Below are positions 42,102 through 51,094 of a stretch of DNA of 64,000 bases, one piece after another; the first letter of the stretch is position 1; every line of letters begins with the position of its first letter. This DNA comes from Magnimaribacter mokuoloeensis. GTDB taxonomy: Bacteria; Pseudomonadota; Gammaproteobacteria; Magnimaribacterales; Magnimaribacteraceae. The notes beneath the pieces were generated by a model that was given only the letters and a program-made list of their open reading frames with translations, was not told the origin of the DNA and searched no databases. The position numbers were made by a program, and so were the translations under genes. Location: positions 1,302,001-1,366,000 of the forward strand of contig CP151794.1 of the NCBI GenBank assembly GCA_041860225.1. Direction: 5' to 3'.

Positions 42102-43472
42102 TTGACAGGAACAACCACTAAGGCTCCTCTGGGGACCACAATCTCTTACGGCATGCCAGCCATAGGGGCAGGGTACATGTACCTTTTAATGAGCCTTTAT
42201 GTCATGAAGTTTTCTACTGACGTTCTTCTTATTGCTCCAGCGGTAATGGGAGCGATATTTAGTATTTCGAGAATTTGGGATGCTATCTCAGACCCTATAG
42301 CTGGATATCTAAGCGATAGAACAACATTTAAGTTTGGTAGAAGACGAACCTGGATGTTGATAAGTTTTATACCAATCGCTTTTGGTTTTTTGGCTGTCTT
42401 TTCTCCGCCAGAGAATTTGCAAGGTCAGTCACTCGATCTTTGGATGATGATAGCAATTCTAAGTTTCTACTCTGCAATAACCCTTTTCAATGTTCCTCAT
42501 ATGGCCTTAGGTGCAGAATTATCAGAAGATTATCATGAAAGAACCAGACTCTTTGGAGTAAGACACATAGGCTTTACCTTAGGATCAATTTTATCTTTAG
42601 TCTCGATGAGTTTATTGATAAGTGAAGAAAGCAGTCCTACAGGAGATGTTAGGGAATTGGCAGGTAATTTAGCTCTTTTTGCTGTTCTGGCCATGACTTT
42701 GATGATATTTTTCTCGGTGTCAAGACTCAAAGAAAATCCAGAATTTCAAAATAGAGTAAATAAAAATCCTTTTAAAGCTTTCAGAGATGTATGGATTAAC
42801 CCGCACGCAAGGATTTTAATAATAGTTCTATTTATTGAGAATCTTGGGGGGGCGGTTATCGGTGTCCTAACTCTTTACGTAACACAATATGTTGTAGAGG
42901 CTCCGGAGTGGGCTCCACTCATTATTCTGGCTTATATGCTTCCATCTGCGCTTTCAGTACCTTTGTGGATTCCGATTTCTAGAAAATTTGGAAAAATAAA
43001 GTTATGGGTATTCAGTCTTGCTTTTACCGGTATCGCTTTTGGAGGAATCTTTATAATTCCATTTTTGGATGGTGTTACCGAAAGATTAATTGTAATGTTT
43101 GCTGGAGCATTTCTTGGAGGTATGGCTGCAGGATGTGGAGGTGCCATTGGCCCTTCCGTGAAAGGCGACGTCATAGATTACGATGAATATCTAACTGGAG
43201 AGAGAAAAGAAGGTTCTTATTTTGCTGCTCTTAATTTCGTTTTCAAAAGTGCGACAGGAATTATGCTTTTAGTAACTGGATTTGTTCTTCAGTTCTCTGG
43301 ATTCATACCCAATCAACCCCAAACAATGGAAGTCAAAATGGCTTTAATCAGCTTGTACGGACTTGTGCCATTAGTTTTTTATAGCCTAGGTGCATATCTT
43401 TTATACACAAAGTTTACATTTGGTGAAAAAGAACATGCAGCTATTAAGCAACAGATGCAAGAAAGAGTTTAA
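42102..43472 (+). CDS. GPH/MelB-type cation symporter (MFS)
   Basis: A 456-residue protein with 12 predicted helices. SRIWDAISDPIAGYLSDRTTFKFGRRRTWML is the glycoside-pentoside-hexuronide:cation symporter signature, and DVIDYDEYLTGERKEGSYFA is typical of the second half. It starts with TTG three bases after the amidohydrolase gene, so co-expression is likely. The solute is not known; bacterial GPH members near catabolic genes often do not carry sugars. Confidence 0.85.
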   Translation: MTGTTTKAPLGTTISYGMPAIGAGYMYLLMSLYVMKFSTDVLLIAPAVMGAIFSISRIWDAISDPIAGYLSDRTTFKFGRRRTWMLISFIPIAFGFLAVFSPPENLQGQSLDLWMMIAILSFYSAITLFNVPHMALGAELSEDYHERTRLFGVRHIGFTLGSILSLVSMSLLISEESSPTGDVRELAGNLALFAVLAMTLMIFFSVSRLKENPEFQNRVNKNPFKAFRDVWINPHARILIIVLFIENLGGAVIGVLTLYVTQYVVEAPEWAPLIILAYMLPSALSVPLWIPISRKFGKIKLWVFSLAFTGIAFGGIFIIPFLDGVTERLIVMFAGAFLGGMAAGCGGAIGPSVKGDVIDYDEYLTGERKEGSYFAALNFVFKSATGIMLLVTGFVLQFSGFIPNQPQTMEVKMALISLYGLVPLVFYSLGAYLLYTKFTFGEKEHAAIKQQMQERV

Positions 43473-43481
43473 GTTACAAGC

Positions 43482-44372
43482 TTAAGGCTTGAGAATTCCT
43501 ATAGACTCTCTTTTTGGATCAAACTCAGCAGGAGAGACACTCGATCCATCATGCCCACCCAGTGTTCCAAACGAACTAAAGCCCAATATATGTTTTTGTT
43601 TATCCGTTATTTTTTGTAGCACTTCGTCTCGAATGCTGTATTGATGATTTTCTTGCGGTTTAACCCAAGGTTGTAAAAAAGCAGTCGAGATATTGCTCCT
43701 GATAGACCCTGATCTGTTAAGTCCATTGCCGTGCCAAAGTCGTCCTTCCCAAACAATTGCTGTTCCTTTAGGGGCAGTTAATGACACAGCCATTTTTTGA
43801 ATTTCTTCTTCATTTGCAGTCTTATAATCTATCAGCGGCCACTTATGTGACCCAGGGATTAGTCTTGTTCCTCCATTCTCAGGTGAGTTATCTGATATTA
43901 AATACATTACATTTGCCATAAAAGGAAACTCCATAGGGTGAGGAACCAATGGCCATTGGTCTTGATGTAAGGCCATTTTTTCATTACCACTACCATTCAT
44001 ATGAGCCCCCATAGAGCAAAGACAAACCCTCTTGCCTATTAGGTGCTGGATAAGGGGTAATATCTTTGGATGATCAATGAGCTTTAAGAAGCAATCTCCT
44101 TTATTTATGAGATTCCAAACAAGCCTACTAACCTTTTCCTCTTCAGAAGATTCTATGCCAAGGCCTTCATCTCCTCTGACTTTTGACCCAACCTTATGCT
44201 TTTCTTCGCCCAAGAATTGTTCATTAAGCCTTTTGTCCATTTCTTCTACTTCGTTTTCATTTAAAACATTAGCAATTAAAGCCATGCCATATTTATCAAG
44301 ATGAGTTTTAGCTTCTTCTAAATCCTCTGTTAAGGGAGGATAGTTCAAGGCTTTTAAATCTGTAGTATTCAT
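43482..44372 (-). CDS. Phytanoyl-CoA dioxygenase family protein (1)
   Basis: A 296-residue Fe(II)/2-oxoglutarate oxygenase of the PhyH type. The metal triad is HQD (in MALHQDQWPLVP) plus His in WHGNGLNRSG, followed by Arg for 2-oxoglutarate (SGSIRSN). NGGTRLIPGSHKWP is the conserved loop. The start overlaps the stop of a second PhyH gene by one base (TAATG), so the two are translated together. Divergent in sequence from its partner, so substrates may differ. Confidence 0.87.
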   Translation of the reverse strand: MNTTDLKALNYPPLTEDLEEAKTHLDKYGMALIANVLNENEVEEMDKRLNEQFLGEEKHKVGSKVRGDEGLGIESSEEEKVSRLVWNLINKGDCFLKLIDHPKILPLIQHLIGKRVCLCSMGAHMNGSGNEKMALHQDQWPLVPHPMEFPFMANVMYLISDNSPENGGTRLIPGSHKWPLIDYKTANEEEIQKMAVSLTAPKGTAIVWEGRLWHGNGLNRSGSIRSNISTAFLQPWVKPQENHQYSIRDEVLQKITDKQKHILGFSSFGTLGGHDGSSVSPAEFDPKRESIGILKP

Positions 44373-45358
44373 TAGTTCTTGTTAGTGGGTTTCAGTTCTT
44401 TGATTCTTTTAGGTTCGATATCTATAAGATAATCCATAGAGCTTTCAATCCTTCCATAAGCATTCCAAACCTTAAAACCTAATCTCGATTTTAATTTTTC
44501 AGAACAAGACTCCCAAAGATCTCTATCTAGGCCCAGAGTCTGATTTTCTTGTTGCCTAAATTGAGGAGAGCAGAAAGTTGTAAGGACACCCAATCTATCT
44601 GTATTTCCTGTATTGGCACCTGTTCCGTGCCACAATCTTCCATCAAAAACCATTAAAGAGCCCGCTTTGGCTTCAGGTTGATTTATGGGGTAGGCACTTT
44701 GATCTTCTTGATTAGGATGTGCTCCGGTTAAGTGAGATCCAGGAACAACTTCTGTAGCTCCATTTGTTGGAGAAAAATCGGATAGCATCCACATACAGTT
44801 AGCTACAACTGGTGGCGAAATACCGAGAGATAAATCAGGTTCCACAAAACCCGTGTCAGCCTTTCTAGATATTTCGGAGGGTCTAATATAACTTTCTCCA
44901 GCTTTAACTGGTTGAGGCATCCACCATTGATCTGTGTGTAGACCCATTCTTACGCCGCCAGGTTTAGCTATGTTTGCCGAATGGGTAGATAAAATGAAAT
45001 CATCACCCAAAATATATCCTACGAGTTCATCCACTAGGGGGTGAGTGACCATATCTCTAAAACATTCCCCTTTATTTGCTAGCATCCAAAGCCGCTGGTT
45101 CACACCTCCATTCTTGGCACTAAACGAGTCCTTATCAACTCTTCCATCTTTAAGCTTAATTTCTTGATCAGCTCCACCATCCCTGAAAGACAATCCCAGC
45201 TCTTCTTCAGCTTCGGCTTGCTCGAGGAGTCTTTTTTTAGAAATCTCTATTTCAGAGTCACTAAGTACCTCAGGAATTATGCAATAACCAAACTTACTTA
45301 AGTCTGCTTTAGCTTGAGATATGTCTTTTGTATGGGTTGGGCCATGTTCTAGAATCAT
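44372..45358 (-). CDS. Phytanoyl-CoA dioxygenase family protein (2)
   Basis: A 328-residue PhyH-type oxygenase: HTD in MGLHTDQWWMPQ and distal His in WHGTGANTGNTDR, with NGATEVVPGSHLTGAHPN between them. It is upstream of and coupled to the 43482 gene. PhyH proteins hydroxylate diverse substrates (acyl-CoAs, ectoine, aliphatic acids), so function cannot be fixed. The tandem suggests a duplicated or two-component oxidation step. Confidence 0.87.
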   Translation of the reverse strand: MILEHGPTHTKDISQAKADLSKFGYCIIPEVLSDSEIEISKKRLLEQAEAEEELGLSFRDGGADQEIKLKDGRVDKDSFSAKNGGVNQRLWMLANKGECFRDMVTHPLVDELVGYILGDDFILSTHSANIAKPGGVRMGLHTDQWWMPQPVKAGESYIRPSEISRKADTGFVEPDLSLGISPPVVANCMWMLSDFSPTNGATEVVPGSHLTGAHPNQEDQSAYPINQPEAKAGSLMVFDGRLWHGTGANTGNTDRLGVLTTFCSPQFRQQENQTLGLDRDLWESCSEKLKSRLGFKVWNAYGRIESSMDYLIDIEPKRIKELKPTNKN

Positions 45359-45406
45359 ACTAATCAGATGTTAGCATGAACAAATTGATTACTTCAATTT
45401 ATAGAA

Positions 45407-45619
45407 TTAAGGCAATTTAAACAGATCTTCTACGGTGCAATTTAAAGTCTTTGCAATTTTCAAAGCCAAAACAGTTGAAGGAACATAAACACCATTCTCA
45501 ATAGCATTAATGCTTTTTCTAGAAACCTCTGCACTTTCGGATAGTTCTTGTTGGGTCAAACCGGCAGCTTTCCTGAGCTTTTCTAGATTGTTTAAAAGAT
45601 TTTGGTGATGTTTGCCCAT
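45407..45619 (-). CDS. XRE-family helix-turn-helix regulator
   Basis: A 70-residue single-domain Cro/CI-type regulator: LEKLRKAAGLTQQELSESAEVSRKSINAIENGVYVPSTVLALKIAKTL. Small regulators of this YgzD/HipB-like type often control a neighbouring membrane protein gene. Here it is 25 bases downstream of the 45645 membrane protein on the same strand, a common two-gene arrangement. Confidence 0.88.
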   Translation of the reverse strand: MGKHHQNLLNNLEKLRKAAGLTQQELSESAEVSRKSINAIENGVYVPSTVLALKIAKTLNCTVEDLFKLP

Positions 45620-45644
45620 TGCAAATCTCTTTCAACTGTAGCTT

Positions 45645-46034
45645 CTATTTCTCTTCAAAGTCTTCAACGGCTTTTGTTATTTCTTCGCCAGTATTTGGAT
45701 ATATGTAACCTGCGGCCATAGTTCCAATGCCTATAAAGCTAACTAATAATCCAACTCCTTCAAAAAAAGATCCCATAGCAACTAAACCTAAGAAATAAAT
45801 CCCAACACCAACAAAGATAGTTACTAGACCTCCTCTGCGATAGTCAACTGGTTCTTTCTTCCTTTCATCAAAAATTCTCAACAAACGTTCCATCTTAGTC
45901 GGATCATCAAGATTTTTTGATATCTCTAAAATAGTTTCATTTTTATGCTTGGTTTCATGGTACTGCCAAAAAAAGACTGCTAAAGGGACAATGATGCCGA
46001 TAGAGATTCCAGCAAGAGGTATTAAATTTTCCAT
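45645..46034 (-). CDS. Membrane protein, DUF6249-like
   Basis: A 129-residue protein with an N-terminal helix (about 4-24), a charged middle segment (about 25-67, KHKNETILEISKNLDD...RIFDERKKEPVDYRRGG) and two C-terminal helices. The layout resembles DUF6249-type proteins; tentative. It is transcribed with the XRE regulator. The 123-base gap upstream, shared with the divergent 46158 gene, contains the repeat TGTAAC (46058-46063) and two inverted copies GTTACA (46097-46102, 46116-46121). Confidence 0.55.
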   Translation of the reverse strand: MENLIPLAGISIGIIVPLAVFFWQYHETKHKNETILEISKNLDDPTKMERLLRIFDERKKEPVDYRRGGLVTIFVGVGIYFLGLVAMGSFFEGVGLLVSFIGIGTMAAGYIYPNTGEEITKAVEDFEEK

Positions 46035-46157
46035 TATTATTCCTTAAAATTTTTTTTTGTAACGTAAACTTAACATTTTAAAAATGAGAAGTAAAGGTTA
46101 CATAAAAATAAATCTGTTACAATATGCGATAACAAAACTATAAGGGGAGAATTAAGA

Positions 46158-46643
46158 ATGCCAGAAATGACTTTATTAGGATGGTTCCACACTATCTTGG
46201 GTATATTGGCTGTATTAAGCGGTTTTTATACTATTTATAAATATAAAGTGATTTCATCAGAAGTTGGCTCAGGAAAATTATATGTTTTAGTGACCCTTCT
46301 TGTGGCAGGTTCAGCTCTTGGCATATACAACCAAGGTGGTTTCGGAGTGGCTCATGTGCTGGCAGTTCTTACTTTAATTGCTCTTGCAGGCGGCTACATC
46401 ATGGAGCGATACAAATGGTTTGGATCTTTTTCAAAGTACTTTCAAGCATTAGGCTATACCTCAACATTGTTGTTTCACATGATTCCAGCCATTACAGATT
46501 TTCTGAGAAGATTGCCGGTTGGAGATCCATTCATAGACTCTTTCGAGGACCCTTTATTGCTAAATTTCCATATGGCATTTCTGATTATTTATGTACTTGG
46601 GATTATCGCCCAAATGATTTGGCTTAAGAGACAAGCCACTTAA
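46158..46643 (+). CDS. Integral membrane protein, DUF2306-like
   Basis: A 161-residue protein with about five membrane helices. Histidines fall in the helices (GWFHTILGILAVLSG, AHVLAVLT, LLFHMIPAITD, NFHMAFLIIY), a pattern suggesting haem or redox-linked membrane proteins, though no family is certain. A strong AAGGGGAG ribosome-binding site precedes it. It lies 34 bases before a cytochrome b561 gene, so a shared electron-transfer role is possible but unproven. Confidence 0.6.
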   Translation: MPEMTLLGWFHTILGILAVLSGFYTIYKYKVISSEVGSGKLYVLVTLLVAGSALGIYNQGGFGVAHVLAVLTLIALAGGYIMERYKWFGSFSKYFQALGYTSTLLFHMIPAITDFLRRLPVGDPFIDSFEDPLLLNFHMAFLIIYVLGIIAQMIWLKRQAT

Positions 46644-46677
46644 ATAACAATTATTTAAAATTTTTTTAATTTAACCT

Positions 46678-47565
46678 ATGAATGAAATAGTTTTGAACCT
46701 TTATTCGACTAATCCTGGTGCCTGGGTTTCTATGGGTATAGTCTTTTTGTCCGTGCTAACTTCTTGGGCTTTGAATTACAGCGCTTCACGAGTAAGAGTA
46801 TTTGGAACCATCCTTGCAGCAGTTGGTTGTCTTCTATTAGCGGCTTGGTTTTTCCTATTCATTATAAATTCAGGAATATTAGAAAATCCAAAACCCTATC
46901 AAACACCCTTAGATTCCGCAAAACCCTCTTTGCTATGGATTCAATCAATAACAGCATTATCGACAGGAATTTTTCTGTTATATATTGCGAGCCGTCAAAG
47001 AAAAAATACATCTGTGTTAGCTTTAACAGCGAAAAATGAATCGAATCGCTACGGTAGGGTTTCTCGTATGCTTCACTGGATAATTGCCATGCTATTTATA
47101 TCCCTTATTCCTATGGGAATTTTTGCTTCAATGATTCCAGAAGACACCGAATACAGGAATGCTTACTATGTTATTCATAAGACCATAGGAGTTACTGTTT
47201 TTCTTTTGGTTATAGTTCGTTTAATTTGGAACAGGTTGTCTCGACGTCCGTCTTTAGATAGCGCTCTTACTTCAAGGGAAGAGAAGCTTGCTCACAGGGC
47301 GCACAATACTCTTTACTTTATGATGTTGGCCATACCTATTACAGGTTTTATGATGACCAGCTATCATGGCTACGAAACTTATTTCTTTTTCTGGGAGATG
47401 CAACCTTTGTGGGAGCAGAGCGAAATCTATCAAGTATGGGGTGGCTTTCACAAGTACCTATTACCTTACCTTCTTTACATAGTGCTAGGGGCTCATATCC
47501 TAGGAGCTCTAAAACATCAATTTATAGACAAACATGCAAATGCCTTTAAGCGGATAGTTTCTTGA
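46678..47565 (+). CDS. Cytochrome b561 with an extra N-terminal membrane domain
   Basis: A 295-residue protein. The C-terminal part (about 120-295) is a bacterial cytochrome b561: RMLHWIIAML, YVIHKTIGVTVFLLV, RAHNTLYFMML, and GAHILGALKHQF supply His residues expected to bind two b haems. The N-terminal 115 residues form roughly three additional helices not normally present in this four-helix family. It probably moves electrons between quinols and an acceptor. Confidence 0.8.
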   Translation: MNEIVLNLYSTNPGAWVSMGIVFLSVLTSWALNYSASRVRVFGTILAAVGCLLLAAWFFLFIINSGILENPKPYQTPLDSAKPSLLWIQSITALSTGIFLLYIASRQRKNTSVLALTAKNESNRYGRVSRMLHWIIAMLFISLIPMGIFASMIPEDTEYRNAYYVIHKTIGVTVFLLVIVRLIWNRLSRRPSLDSALTSREEKLAHRAHNTLYFMMLAIPITGFMMTSYHGYETYFFFWEMQPLWEQSEIYQVWGGFHKYLLPYLLYIVLGAHILGALKHQFIDKHANAFKRIVS

Positions 47566-47646
47566 GCCTAAATCTCTTTTTTATCAATTCGACAAAACAT
47601 AAAAAATACTATTAAATTTCAAAGTTTTTGAAAGGGGATATTTTCA

Positions 47647-48660
47647 ATGGAAACAGTATTAGTAACAGGTGGAACAGGATTTATAGGGTTGCATTGCATT
47701 CAGCAACTACTTGATCAAGGTTATAAGGTAAAAACAACAATAAGATCAGATACTAGAATAGATGAAGTATTGGGTGCAATGAAAAAGCATTCATCTAATT
47801 CTGAAAATCTTGAAATTTTTATAGCAGATTTGATGGAAGATGCAGGGTGGGCAGAGGCTGTTACAGGATGCAAGTATGTTTTGCATGTAGCTTCTCCATT
47901 TTTTTTGGGAGAGCCAGAAGACGAAAATGTTTTTATCAAGCCAGCAGTCGAAGGCACTTTAAGGGTCTTACGTGCATGTGCCAATGAGGGTGTTGAGAAG
48001 GTTGTACTGACTTCTTCTTTTGCAGCCGTAGGGTATGGTCACCCATCAGATAAAGAATTTTATTCTGAAGATGATTGGTCATCTACAGATGGAGAAATTA
48101 GCCACTACGCTAAAAGTAAGACCCTTGCCGAAAAGGCAGCATGGGATTTTATTGAAAATTTGGATGATTCAAAAAAATTCAGGCTTACGGTCATAAACCC
48201 TGTGGCTGTTACAGGTCCTATGCTTACAGATGATATTGGTAGTTCTAATGATTTCCTTCTTAAACTGGCTTCTGGTTCAATGCCAGCATGTCCTAAGATA
48301 CATATGGGACTTGTAGATGTTAGAGATGTTGCAAAAGCACATATATTTTCTATGACCGAAGAGAAGACTGACGGAGAAAGAATCATAGCGAGTGAAAATG
48401 AAATGTTTTTTGTTGAAGTTGGACGAATTTTAAATGACGCTGGTTTTCAGAAATCCCCGACGAGGGAGATGCCGAATTTTCTTGTTAAAATAATGGCTTT
48501 GTTTGTAGGAGAGCTGAAGGGTCTATTACCTATGCTTAACAGAAAAGGTGATATAGACAAGAGCAAGGCTAAGTCTATTTTTAACTGGGATTTCGTTACC
48601 ACCGAACAGTCTGTAATTGAAACAGCTCAACAATTACAAGAAATGGGCTTAACAAAATAA
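47647..48660 (+). CDS. NAD-dependent epimerase/dihydroflavonol reductase-like
   Basis: A 337-residue extended SDR: cofactor motif VTGGTGFIGLHCIQQL (about 6-21), VLHVASPF, VLTSSFAAVGYG and catalytic YAKSKTLAEKAAW. It matches the dihydroflavonol-4-reductase-like group that reduces carbonyls or isomerises sugars. A strong GAAAGGGGA ribosome-binding site precedes it, and an aldo/keto reductase follows after two bases. Confidence 0.85.
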   Translation: METVLVTGGTGFIGLHCIQQLLDQGYKVKTTIRSDTRIDEVLGAMKKHSSNSENLEIFIADLMEDAGWAEAVTGCKYVLHVASPFFLGEPEDENVFIKPAVEGTLRVLRACANEGVEKVVLTSSFAAVGYGHPSDKEFYSEDDWSSTDGEISHYAKSKTLAEKAAWDFIENLDDSKKFRLTVINPVAVTGPMLTDDIGSSNDFLLKLASGSMPACPKIHMGLVDVRDVAKAHIFSMTEEKTDGERIIASENEMFFVEVGRILNDAGFQKSPTREMPNFLVKIMALFVGELKGLLPMLNRKGDIDKSKAKSIFNWDFVTTEQSVIETAQQLQEMGLTK

Positions 48661-48662
48661 TT

Positions 48663-49646
48663 ATGCAACAAAGGCAATTTAAACCTTTTGATTCAGTAAG
48701 TGCTCTTACTCTAGGTGGCGGTGGGCTAGGTCAGGGTTGGGGAGAGACTTCAAGAGAGGAAGCAGTTGCGACAGTGAATCTTGCCATTGAAAAAGGCATA
48801 ACTCACCTCGATGTTGCACCAATGTATGGAAAAGGAGAGGCTGAGAGAGTTGTAGGTGAGGCATTTAAAGGAAAAGACTTAGGCGATGTAAAAATTACGA
48901 CTAAATGCAGATTAGGAACATTACCAGATGACGAAGTGTATGAGCGCCTTATTTCTTCTCTTAACAAAAGCCTTGATAATCTCAATATGGAAAGGGTTGA
49001 TCTTTTTTTACTGCATTCACAGTTAAGACAGGATGATTTCCAGCTTTATACTCTGAATGAGTATAGAGAGACTAATACAACTTCACTTTCTTGCTATTAC
49101 AACGCAGTTATACCTGCCTTTGAAAGATTAAAAAAAGAAGACAAGATAGGTAGCTGGGGCATAGGCGGATTAGGCCAAACTCAGGCAATCCTTGAGGCCT
49201 TAAATCATGATATTAAACCTGAAGCTATTCAGTGTGTTGTTAACCCTTTAAATTCAGCAGGCGCCATAGGATATGTTGATCAAGATTTCGACCCAAAAAA
49301 AATTCTCACTGAAAGTCAAAAAGTTGGAGTGCCAATACTTGGAATTAGAGCAGTTCAAGCTGGGGCATTAACTTTAGAAATGGATAGAGAGCCTCACCCA
49401 TCAGGCCGCGATATAAAGGATTTCGAAGATTATGAAAAAGCGCAACCCTTTAGAAAGTTAGCTTCCGAATGGAAAATGAATCCTTCAATTCTTGCACATC
49501 GATATGCTCTTAGCGCCGAAAAAGTATCGTCTGTAATATTAGGTGTAAAAAATAGGGCAGAGCTTTTAGATTGTATAGAAGCAGAATCACTCGGAGAACT
49601 CAGTCAGGATCAAATTAGCGCAATAGATACAGCATTGTCGAAATAA
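48663..49646 (+). CDS. Aldo/keto reductase
   Basis: A 327-residue TIM-barrel aldo/keto reductase with Asp/Tyr catalytic context HLDVAPMYGKGEAERVVGEAF, barrel motif VDLFLLHSQ and C-terminal cofactor-binding SSVILGVKNRAEL. Closest in form to aldose-dehydrogenase-like bacterial members. The tight spacing with the upstream SDR and downstream carotenoid oxygenase suggests one operon. Confidence 0.83.
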   Translation: MQQRQFKPFDSVSALTLGGGGLGQGWGETSREEAVATVNLAIEKGITHLDVAPMYGKGEAERVVGEAFKGKDLGDVKITTKCRLGTLPDDEVYERLISSLNKSLDNLNMERVDLFLLHSQLRQDDFQLYTLNEYRETNTTSLSCYYNAVIPAFERLKKEDKIGSWGIGGLGQTQAILEALNHDIKPEAIQCVVNPLNSAGAIGYVDQDFDPKKILTESQKVGVPILGIRAVQAGALTLEMDREPHPSGRDIKDFEDYEKAQPFRKLASEWKMNPSILAHRYALSAEKVSSVILGVKNRAELLDCIEAESLGELSQDQISAIDTALSK

Positions 49647-49650
49647 CACA

Positions 49651-51027
49651 ATGAATAGAAGAAAGTTTTTAAAAGTTTCTAGCCTCAGCCTTGGTGGATT
49701 GGCTGTTGCTGGTATAGGAGTAGATATGTCAGGCATTACAACTAAAAAGAATTATTACTTGCAGGGAAACTATGCTCCTGTGAAAAATCTTATTACTGAA
49801 ACAGGGCTTAAGGTGACAGGACAAATTCCTAAAGATTTGTCAGGTCTTTTTGTAAGAAACGGTCCAAATCCAATGTCTTTAGTAAATGAAAAAAAACATC
49901 ATTGGTTCTTAGGCGAAGGAATGCTCCATGGCGTTAGATTAGATTCCGGAAATGCACTTTGGTATAAAAATAAACTTGTAGATGGTAATGATTCTATTGC
50001 CAATACAAGCGTTATTTCTCATGCGGGAAAAATTTATGCAATAGTTGAGGCCGGTGGCTACCCTGTAGAAATTGATCAGGATCTCAACTCGCTAAATACC
50101 AAACCTTTTTACGGAGACAGAAACGCGGGCTTCACTGCTCATCCTAAGCTAGATCCAGATACTAACGAGTTGCATGCTATGTGTTATGACTACGCAAATA
50201 ATTTTGACACTGTTGACTATGTAGTAATTGATCAAAATGGGTCTCACAAGAAAACTCAATCTATACCTTTTGAGTCTAGGTCTATGTTGCATGAATGTGC
50301 GATTACTAAAAACTATATGCTGGTATTTGATCTGTCGGTCGTTTTTGATCTTTATAAACTCGGAAGAGGGTATTTCCCTTTCTCTTGGGATGATAATCAT
50401 CAGTCTCGGATAGGTTTATTGAGCAGAAATGGAGATACAAATGAAGTTCAGTGGTTTGACATTGATAGAACGTATTTTTTTCACACATTTAATGCTCATG
50501 AAGATTCAAATGGCAATGTAATTGTCACTGCTGCAGCTTATGACAGATTATTTGATACTGATTGGAATGGTCCTTTTACAGAATCTCCCCCTCAACTTAC
50601 AATGTGGAAGTTAAATACAAGATCTGGTCAAGGAACATCAACTAAGCTGGATGAAAGAGCTGTAGAGTTTCCAAGAATAAATCCTAGTCTTGTAGGAAAA
50701 TCTAATCAATATGCTTATGCGTTAGCGTCCTCGAATACTACTGAGCCTGACTTTAAAGAGATTGTTAAGTACGACTTAAAAAATGATACCTCTGAAGTTT
50801 ATGAGTATGGATCTGGAAAATTTGGAGCTGAGCCAGTATTTGTGGCAGCTGAGGGTGCTCAGTCGGAAGACGAAGGCTACTTATTGTCTCTTGTGTATAA
50901 CCAAGAAACTGATAAGAGTGAGTTGATAATTCTAAACGCCAAGGAACCAAAATCAGGTCCATTGGCTACAGTACACTTACCTCAAAGAGTGCCATATGGA
51001 TTCCATGGAGAATGGGTAAATATTTAA
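49651..51027 (+). CDS. Carotenoid cleavage oxygenase-type enzyme with Tat-like signal
   Basis: A 458-residue member of the RPE65/carotenoid oxygenase family. It starts NRRKFLKVSSLSLGGLAVAG, a twin-arginine signal. The four iron-binding histidines appear near residue 163 (FTAHPKLD), 212 (MLHECAIT), 281 (FNAHED) and 451 (FHGEW). FVRNGPNP is the conserved entry motif. The family cleaves C=C bonds in carotenoids or stilbene-like compounds. Export makes lignostilbene or apocarotenoid cleavage outside the cytoplasm a possibility. Confidence 0.87.
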   Translation: MNRRKFLKVSSLSLGGLAVAGIGVDMSGITTKKNYYLQGNYAPVKNLITETGLKVTGQIPKDLSGLFVRNGPNPMSLVNEKKHHWFLGEGMLHGVRLDSGNALWYKNKLVDGNDSIANTSVISHAGKIYAIVEAGGYPVEIDQDLNSLNTKPFYGDRNAGFTAHPKLDPDTNELHAMCYDYANNFDTVDYVVIDQNGSHKKTQSIPFESRSMLHECAITKNYMLVFDLSVVFDLYKLGRGYFPFSWDDNHQSRIGLLSRNGDTNEVQWFDIDRTYFFHTFNAHEDSNGNVIVTAAAYDRLFDTDWNGPFTESPPQLTMWKLNTRSGQGTSTKLDERAVEFPRINPSLVGKSNQYAYALASSNTTEPDFKEIVKYDLKNDTSEVYEYGSGKFGAEPVFVAAEGAQSEDEGYLLSLVYNQETDKSELIILNAKEPKSGPLATVHLPQRVPYGFHGEWVNI

Positions 51028-51094
51028 ATTAAGACTAAAGGAGTAGCTCGAAATTTATAAAAAGGACATTCAAAGAAAACACCTAGAGGCTTAC

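Noticed and set aside
43477..43491. CAAGC-TTAAG-GCTTG hairpin between convergent genes
   Set aside because: Only a five-base stem with no T-tract; too weak to call a terminator.
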